Shown here in pieces: positions 29,901-38,900 of a stretch of 64,000 bases of DNA. The position numbers were made by a program, and so were the translations under genes. Below the pieces are notes generated by a model, which was not told the origin of the DNA, made no database searches, and saw only the letters and a list, made by a program, of their open reading frames with translations. Every line of letters begins with the position of its first letter. Position 1 is the first letter of the stretch. The DNA is taken from contig CM034548.1 in the NCBI GenBank assembly GCA_020055645.1, forward strand, positions 14,756,001 through 14,820,000. Direction: 5' to 3'. This DNA comes from Tomocerus qinae (taxonomy: Eukaryota > Arthropoda > Collembola > Entomobryomorpha > Tomoceridae).

Positions 29901-32900
29901 TTCAGAGCGATTAGATCCATAGAGGGGAATAGCTGGAAGAAGTGCCCTCTGTTATAACTTTGGTAGCCATTGGCAATATTGGACTATAAAGTTACGGTCC
30001 TCCAATTTCTACCTAGCAGATATGTTTGTATGTATTTCCCGTCGTTTTCCTTGAGTTTGAGTGAATACTAACGTGACAGCTAAGGAAGCTAAGTAAGTGT
30101 AGGAAGCAGGATATGGACGTGATTACTATTCTGTCTTTTCCAGTCACAGAAACTTCCACGAGGAAACTACTTAGCTGTTTTTTCCTAAATGTCACTTTTT
30201 CGCTTAGAAGAAAGAAGCTATGGATAAAATTAAACGTCCAATTCCGACTGCATAAAACTTGAGAAAAAAAGTAGATTCCTAAAGAAACGAAAAGAAATGT
30301 GCTAAAACAATCGATTTTTTTTCTAGGTGACTCTGGCTATCTCAATCCTCATTAGTCTCCATGTGTTCTTTCTCCTCGTTGTTGAGATCATCCCACCCAC
30401 CAGTCTAGTCGTTCCACTTTTAGGAAAATATCTTATCTTCGCTATGATACTTGTCTCCATAAGGTAAGAATTATTTTCAACGAAACTATCCTAGGTAATA
30501 AATAAAATCAAACTGCTACCCAACTACGTACATAAAGTCAACACAATCTTTCTTCGCCTACCATCTTAGCTATTTCAAGGTACACTCAGGTAATGTCTTG
30601 TGTCTACATTGCACTCAAAAATCCCCACAAAAAGAAATGAGACATACCCAGGGATAGCGATATCATCTTCTTCAAATATTTAATGTCTCCAAAATATATT
30701 ACTACAGCCTTAAAAACAAAAGGACGAAATTCCCCATATGAAGCATGGCATTGTGTGCATTCCAGATAAATAGCTAATTTAATGTGTCTAATCTATTTGC
30801 ACAGGACATTTATATACTTGCTTATACAGTATCTACATTAACTTAATTATCCACGTGTGCATTTAATTATATTCCAGCCAGAAGGAGTATTAAATAAAAG
30901 CTAAATTTATGACTGCAGTGAAGAGTAGTATAGATAGATAGAAAGGAAGCCTGCTTAGTTCTTTGTCATTTGACTTGATAAACGGGTTGCTCAGAGTTTT
31001 TGTCGCCCGGCACATTATTATTCCGGCTGTTCACCTTTGTATTTTAAGTAGGCCCCAATTATTATCATAATATACGGCAATTTAATTTATTTTGTTAGCT
31101 AACACCCTTTTAGATTTGACGAGATTTGATGTCGAGGTTGTTGATGGTGTTCTGACTCGCTTTAAATGCTTCCCCCGGGGCAACTTCAAACCAGCAGTAA
31201 AAGTCGCAATCGCTCCCATCCTCATGCATGTTAACGCAACGCATCCTTTGTAATTCATGCATTTGCACGTAGCTTTCCTCTCACTCCCCAGATTCCCAAA
31301 TGCTCGGATAACTTTCTTCATGAATGTGCAATAGCATGGCAAACCCTCACAGTTTCACTACGTATGGGACTCTGTGTCTCCAAAATGTGTCTCCATACCT
31401 ATATAATGATATGTTGGGTTGTCATGTGTGTGCTCTCCTACATACAAACTTACAATTCATATCTGTTGGAAATTACACCACAAATATTCTTCCTTTTATT
31501 ACGCCCTGTGTTTAACCTACATACCCGCATTTATATCCGTACAAATTCATACATAGCTCGTTAATTATTTTTCATTGCACGGATCAACATGAAAACTTGG
31601 AACTTGCTCCCATAAATTATATCCCTACTACCGTCTTTTTGCATACAAAAGTGCCTGTCCTGAAGCACAGTAATGTGAATATCATGCATGTACCAGATGT
31701 ATGCATTATGGATTTTCATGTGTGTGGGCTAAAAGTAGTTATTACAAACCCTATTTATACAGTGGCCTAAAATTTGCACATACTACTGATATATCCCCAA
31801 TTTTCCTCCCTGTAGTAGTCGAATGTACAAATTGTAGAGATAAATATCCTCTCTAGTATAATAGATTAGAAATTGCATGCAGAGTTGTTTGATGCGTGCA
31901 TTCACCTGGTTTTTACAAACGCGAGGGAACAGCTGATTAGGAAATGTATATCTGTAGAGATGGAAAGTGATTGTATCCAGTTGTGTTTGAATCGGGAGGA
32001 AGAGCTAACTCTATTATTATTGTGTAGGTAGTAATAAAACCCCCGTAGTGGGAAAATAGAAAGTTGTTCATGAAAACACATGTACCTACATGTAGGGCGT
32101 TTGGTAAATTGAGAAGAGAGCTGCATTGAGCTTGTTAAGAGTTTGAGAGACGGAAAATGGATCTTTGCAGTTCGGATGTAACTATCGACTATTTACCATA
32201 GAGTACTATATTATTTATATAGATATAAGTAGGTAGGTATAGTTGAAGTGGATATGATAGTATTCACTTTCACTCTCCTCCTTTCCTCTGGAGACTGTGT
32301 CGGAGAAAGTTGGATAGAATGCATACTAAGTAAGTAAGTGAGCCGGAGTGAAGTAACATGACCACAGAGCCAAAATGCTCGGCAAGCAAGTATAAATGAG
32401 CAGATTGCAAAATCAATGAGGTAATGAAGCCTAATAAGAAATCTGTGTATGTATGTAGTATATGTGTGACGGTAGTCGTCCTGAATGTTCACTTCCGCTC
32501 GCCACAGACTCATACAATGGCACCTTGGGTTCGCCGTGTCTTCCTCCATATTCTCCCTAGACTGCTTGTGATGCGGAGACCTCATTACTGCATCGAAACG
32601 CATCGGTAAGTCCACATTTACTTCATCTACCTCATTTTCCTTTGTTTGATCGTCGTCGTCTGCATATTATTGTACGGACCTAAAACCTCTCTGTGTATGT
32701 GTAAAGTATCATATCATAATAATAACTAGTCTCGCGTCGCCTCGTCACGCAACCCCATATATATTTATCTACCTACGTGTCGGCATTGTTCATTATAGTA
32801 TACGTACATTATTATTATACCTCTTCTTGTGTAATACTCTGTCGTATTGTGTTTTATTCAATATTATTCTGTTCTGTGATCACTGTGTAGATTATTGGTA

Positions 32901-35900
32901 CAATGGATGTATATGTATTTATATGTAGCTGAGTAGAAATGCCTCCAGCTAAATTACATAATAATAGTGTAATGCATACATATTATTATAATAGAAGCGC
33001 TAGAGCATAGAGAAATGTCTGTCCTGTACTTATCACAATCTCACTAATAAATTTCTTATAGACATGGTTGTGTGTGTATGGGTAGGGAGGTCGAGTCGGT
33101 GCACTCTGTCCTTGTGTAAATATTCCATATAGTCGACAAATAGCTTGAAAGCCTGACTAAATAATGTATCTGTCTAATTTCTATATAAAGCAGTAGAGAG
33201 GGGGGAGGAGTCGTTTTAGGTATAATGGACCTGAAATCAGTTAGCACAATACATGGCATTACACGGCAGAACAATTGAGGCTCATAGAACAGACAAATAG
33301 ACACACAGTAGAGCAGCTGCTTCAAATAGGTTTTCATTAGTTCAGCTCATTAGGCTCTACCTCACAATCTCCGCTTCAACGTTTAATTATAAGATCTATG
33401 CATCCTACAGTCCCAACTACTGCCCTCGCCTGACCTACTGCAAATCCTTCAAGCAAACCTTTGCCAACAACAAATATCAGCCACTTTCTCTCCCTGAGGA
33501 ATTAAGACTCATTCAACGCATCTCCAACATTTTAACTTTCTCCCTCCTTCCCCATTCTACTTATTCCTCAACATTCTTCCACTACACTCACTCCCTCCCA
33601 TTCTCAAACTTACAATCTTCCTCTGCCCAGATTTATCCATCTCCTTCATTCAACTCCCTTTTCCACACCACTAACCAAACTAAACAGAATAACTAACCAC
33701 TGCTTTCCAACTACTACACAAAGCACAAGACACAAGATCATTTCCAATTTTATCTATACCTAAATACTAAAAAACCTTTTTCCATGGCAAAATTGGCTGT
33801 AATTGGCAAAAACAAAATTTATTACCCATCCCAACGATTTCCATCAAAATTTCTTGATGATAAAAAAATTTATGTGCATTACCTAAGTGTATTGATATTA
33901 ATGGTTTGCAATTTGTAACAAGTAATAAAAATTGCTACTTATTACAAATTGTATTTATCTGCACTATAAGTATAAATATAGTTGTGTGTATTAATACAGT
34001 TATTTCCAATTAGTAAAAACAGTAGTTAAAGTTATATGAAGCAAAATAAAAGCGATACTTCTTAGATTTTATGGGATTGTTGTCTATAATTTATGCAGAT
34101 GGAAAGACGTAAAATATTGATTTACCGTGTATGTAGTTTCCTTGTAGACATTATTCGTGTTTAGTAATCTGGTCTCATTGTAATGTAACATCAACATAAA
34201 TTTGCAATATTTAGACTTGTGCTGTGAGTTGAATTTATATTTGGGCAGTTGAATGGACTAGGTACATTGGTAATGGGTCGTGGCCTATGAAACCACACAA
34301 TACAGATACACTTGTAAAGTTGTGTAAAATTGAAAGAGTAGAAAAGCAATAGTTAGTGAATAGCAATCTCTAGTCATTTCCTGTGCTCTCGTGTGTGCGG
34401 TTTCACTCGTAATTGTTATTGCCATAGTCTGGTTGGTTGAATGCTTGGATGTGTGTTTGTTACTTGAATGCGGCTCCTTGATTTTCTGGCGAATAAGTGT
34501 CTGTATGCATATACCTCTGTATATAAATTTCGATAAAAACTTTGAAGAGCGTAAGTATTTATTGTCGATAACTCATATATAAATAAACAATGTAGAGCGA
34601 GTAAAATGACACAAATGAGTAGAGATAAACACTTGAGACTCTCGAGTGGCGTCCGCTATGGAATTATGGATTTTCCGTTAAAAATCAGGAAATGGAAATA
34701 ATTTCAAATGGCGTCTGTCGACCATTTCTAGAGCACATGTCATGCATTTGTATTTTCAGATCAACAAAGTAAGTACGAGTATCAAGTGCTTATTTCCATT
34801 TTATAGTTAAACCCTAGTACCATCACACATTGTGCTCTTTCAAAAGTTTTAAGATACATCTTGCTTTATCTGTACAAGAAAGATCAAGGGGCCAAACTGT
34901 AGTTTGTGGTATGTATGCTTCTCTGTGATGGGATGTGATGTCGGTTTATGGATTAAACGTGAGTCAAAGTTAAAAGCAACTTACCTAAAGCAACCAGACC
35001 ACACACAACAAAGTACGTCACAAAGTAGAACCACTCCAATAGGGAAAAAGCGATCTGTCAAGTCAACTGCCATACAAACATAACCAAAGACAAGTAAGAG
35101 CTCTGCAATCCAAATTGCACCTTTGAGAACAAACTACCGATAGATGCGACAAAAGTATCAAAAATCCCCATAGATAAAGATTTGGTGATAAATTAGCTTC
35201 TACCTACTCAACCTTCACTTCTTTCCCCCAATACAACAATATTTTGACACTCCTGACGATTTACAAACAAATACTCCCGAATACCAACTAAAATATTCAA
35301 TTCCTTTAGACGACATTTCTATTATATAAACGAGTCTTTATCTATTTACTTGCATCTATACTCTATCTATGCCGTGGAGTCAGTTGCCGAAATACGCCCT
35401 TTTTAATAATCATGAACACAAAAATTATCACATTGTTAATGCAAATCTGAGTATCTGTGTCTGACACAGGAGTTTATTTCTGAAAGCATTAATCTGATTC
35501 TTATTTCTTGATGCTAGCGCCGTATATAACTAAAACTATTGATAAATCAATAACTTAACTAAAATAATGGGATGAAAATCAGTGCTGAATAAAAATTTTC
35601 TTTTTGAAAACATAAGTCTTTAAAAAACGAATATTCAGAAAGATGAAAGTGTATTAATCTTGTTTTGGGCAAACGCTGAAAAAGTGAATATTGCATTTTT
35701 TAAAAGCAAAAGTTAATTTTGTGCCGGTGAAAGTTCTAAGAGAAAGTGATATGGATGCTGGTTTTTATGCCAATGGTAGGTAACATTATAAATATCATAT
35801 CGTATATTACCGTTGCTTTTTGAGATGGAAAAGATTTTAATATTTTATTACCAGAATTATTTTTCTACGTAAGTAATTTTATACATACCTATAGATATCA

Positions 35901-38900
35901 GATTACTTTGATACGTATGAAAAGAGATTAAAATTTTGGCAAAGAGAAAATTTGTGAGATGAGTGAGAATATTGTTTACAAAAAAGGAGTAGATATATTA
36001 TGACTTGTAACGTGTATATAGGCCGTAATAACTTATCGTAAAGGAAACATTATCTCTTGGTGTTACATATAATTTACACGTAACTATAAACAATAAAAGG
36101 GAAAGTGTACGGAGGAAAGTTTGTAGCATGTGCAAGGAGAAGTAGAACATATTTGGCTGATTAGCGAAACTACCATAGACATTTAAGGACTTTGTCATAA
36201 AAGACGTGAAGATAGACGCGCCACATTCTCACCGCAATCTGTAACATAATGGCACTCTACCACAAGCCAACACTTAGGATTCGTGATTCGATTCAGATGA
36301 GGCTTCTATTTCTCAAATGTGCATTACTGATAAGTGGTTGAAAAAGAATCCAAGTGATAAACTACTTTGTGAACTGAGGAAGATGGTTAAAGACATGGTA
36401 GGAGCAAGTGATCTATATTGCCAGATTTATTTACATTTCAATATAAATCCTCGTCTCAAGTTCTCCACCTTTCAATTTTGCAGAAAAATTGGTAAACCGA
36501 TGGAGGGAATTTTCGGGGTAAATTGCCTTGAATGGCAAGTTAAAAATGTTGAGTCTATAGATGCCTATTCTGTAGGAAAAGAAGGATTTCCAGCAAGTGC
36601 ATGAAACATTACACACCAGGGGTTGAGTGAGTGTTGGCCGCAAGAAAAAAGTTTATATGATCCTGACCTGACGGCAGTTATCTTCCCGAGCAGCAGTAAT
36701 GATGATGATATTATTATGATGATAAAATGATAGTGGGTTGGGCTGCTGGCGTTTCTTTTGACTTTGGCTCATCATGACTCCATATACATACTTTACTCAT
36801 ATAGCATTTAATTTACTATTACATTTGTACTATCCTAAGCTATTTGTACTGTACTTGACTGTATGTATGTATCATTATCTGTGTGCTTTTCTTTGCAGAC
36901 GTATAAACTTACATATACACTCCATCCGACTAGCTCTCTTTTTCAGCAAGCCGCTCGTAAATTCCCCCTTAATTTAATGGTCGATTCAAGCTCTTTCGCA
37001 CATCAACATCCTGCCCACATTACTCTTCCCATTGCAAGGATTGTTAAAGTTTTTTCACGCAAACGTCTTCATGGCTCGTATTGTTATACTCACTCCTTTC
37101 TTCATAACGCTATCTACTTTTTTAGACATCTTTACATCCATGCATAAATAGTTTTTTTAAATAGAGTTTGACGGCCTGTGAGCTTTAGTGCTCACTCCCA
37201 ACCGACAAAAATCCTATCGAATATTTTACAATGGAAATACCTGGAACTGTAGACAGGCACTATATTTAGAGATTTAGTTACTAATGAACAATGTTTAAGT
37301 CATTTTCACACCCTTGGTTTAATAATTTAGGCACCAATTCACGTCTTCAAATTGATTGAGAAAAACGCTTTTTTTCTTCAAAGTTTTCCACCGCCTTAAG
37401 CTCCGAAAATAATGAAAATCAAAATTGGGATATTTCGAAACTCTATAGGAAAATGAATTTTGAAAAATGTATAGGTATATGGACAACGAAAAAAGTTTCG
37501 CTTGAAGAATAAGTTTTAGCTAGTGCATAAAATTAGAGAAAGCAGAGAAAGCACAAGTCGCTTACTCCGTCAGTTTCATTAAAGTATAAAAAAGATTGGG
37601 CATTGGACTGTAACGGAAAAGCGAACAGGAAAAGACAGGGTAGAGTAGGACTGCAATAAAGCTATTTTCCGGGGAAAGACGAGAGAGTCGACTGTCCCAA
37701 GCGATTTGGGGTGAACATTGACAAAATATTATATATGTTTTCAATGACAAGTAACTAAAGAAACCCTACTGCGTAGATACACTTCGATGTACAAACTAGT
37801 TTTCCTTCAGTTGAAACGGAATTGATAAAGGCAAGACGCAAGTGTGAGTTCAGGCGAGTTCAAATCTTTTCAACTGGATATTGAGTTGAAAACAAACTAC
37901 GCTCTACTTCAGCCTTCTGATTGCTTGATAGAATTGGCGAACTATGATTTCATTTCCATAAGAAAATTTGTCTACTATCTTTGACTGAATTCCAAGAATG
38001 ATTTTCCACTTCTGCACTCACAAACACACTAATATAGACTTTATATCTGTTTGTCATAAACCATACTCTCGTGAAAGTTGTAAGGACAGGGAGAAAGAAT
38101 AAAAAAACAAATGAACAGCAAAGACTGCTGAATGCGCTTTAACAATCACAATTCCAGACTAAGGGTATGCATGCAAATAAACTGTTTACTTGCTCAATCT
38201 CCTTTTTTTGAATCTTGAAAGTCGTAAATATAGACTATTTCTTCTTTACAAATGGGCATATTGTCATCCTACAAAGAACATGCTCAATTCATACACTCTT
38301 GACAACAATTCTTTACTATAGAATCATTAATTTATTCCAAAGCTCAGTTCTTCATTTTAACTAACGCAACAAAGCTAGAAGATTTTTAATTTCATTTGTC
38401 TTTGAGAAACTGAATTACTTTTTTCTTTGTAAACATTTTGCATATAGTTTATAATATATAGTTTTCTTATATTCGTTGTTGTTAGTATGACTATATTTTC
38501 TATTATCACGCAAAGGACGTCATAAGTCAAAATATTAATTAAATACTAAATAATTAAAGAAAAAATTCAAATTCATGAAAAACATTTGATAGATCTACTT
38601 TTTAGTACGGATAATGTTGAGTATAGATAGAAGATGGTATGTGTGGTTCGGAAGAGAAAGAGATAGTGGACAAGGGAATTCGGGTTGGGTGTGGGCGAGT
38701 GTTGTGCGAAAAGTTTTTACTCGACTTGTGATTGTCTTGTCATTGTTTGTGCAGAAATAAGTGGAAAGAGAGTGTGTTGATGATTCGCACAGCGAACAAC
38801 TCCACTTTCCACACAGACAGCTATTGGCAGGACGAGAGTCCCAGCGAAATCCCGCCACGATCCCAATCACCCTTGGAGGCCTGTCTCCGAAGGTACGGCT

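Noticed and set aside
36317-36604. 95-codon open frame in intron 7
   Set aside because: No recognisable motif and no conserved partner exon.
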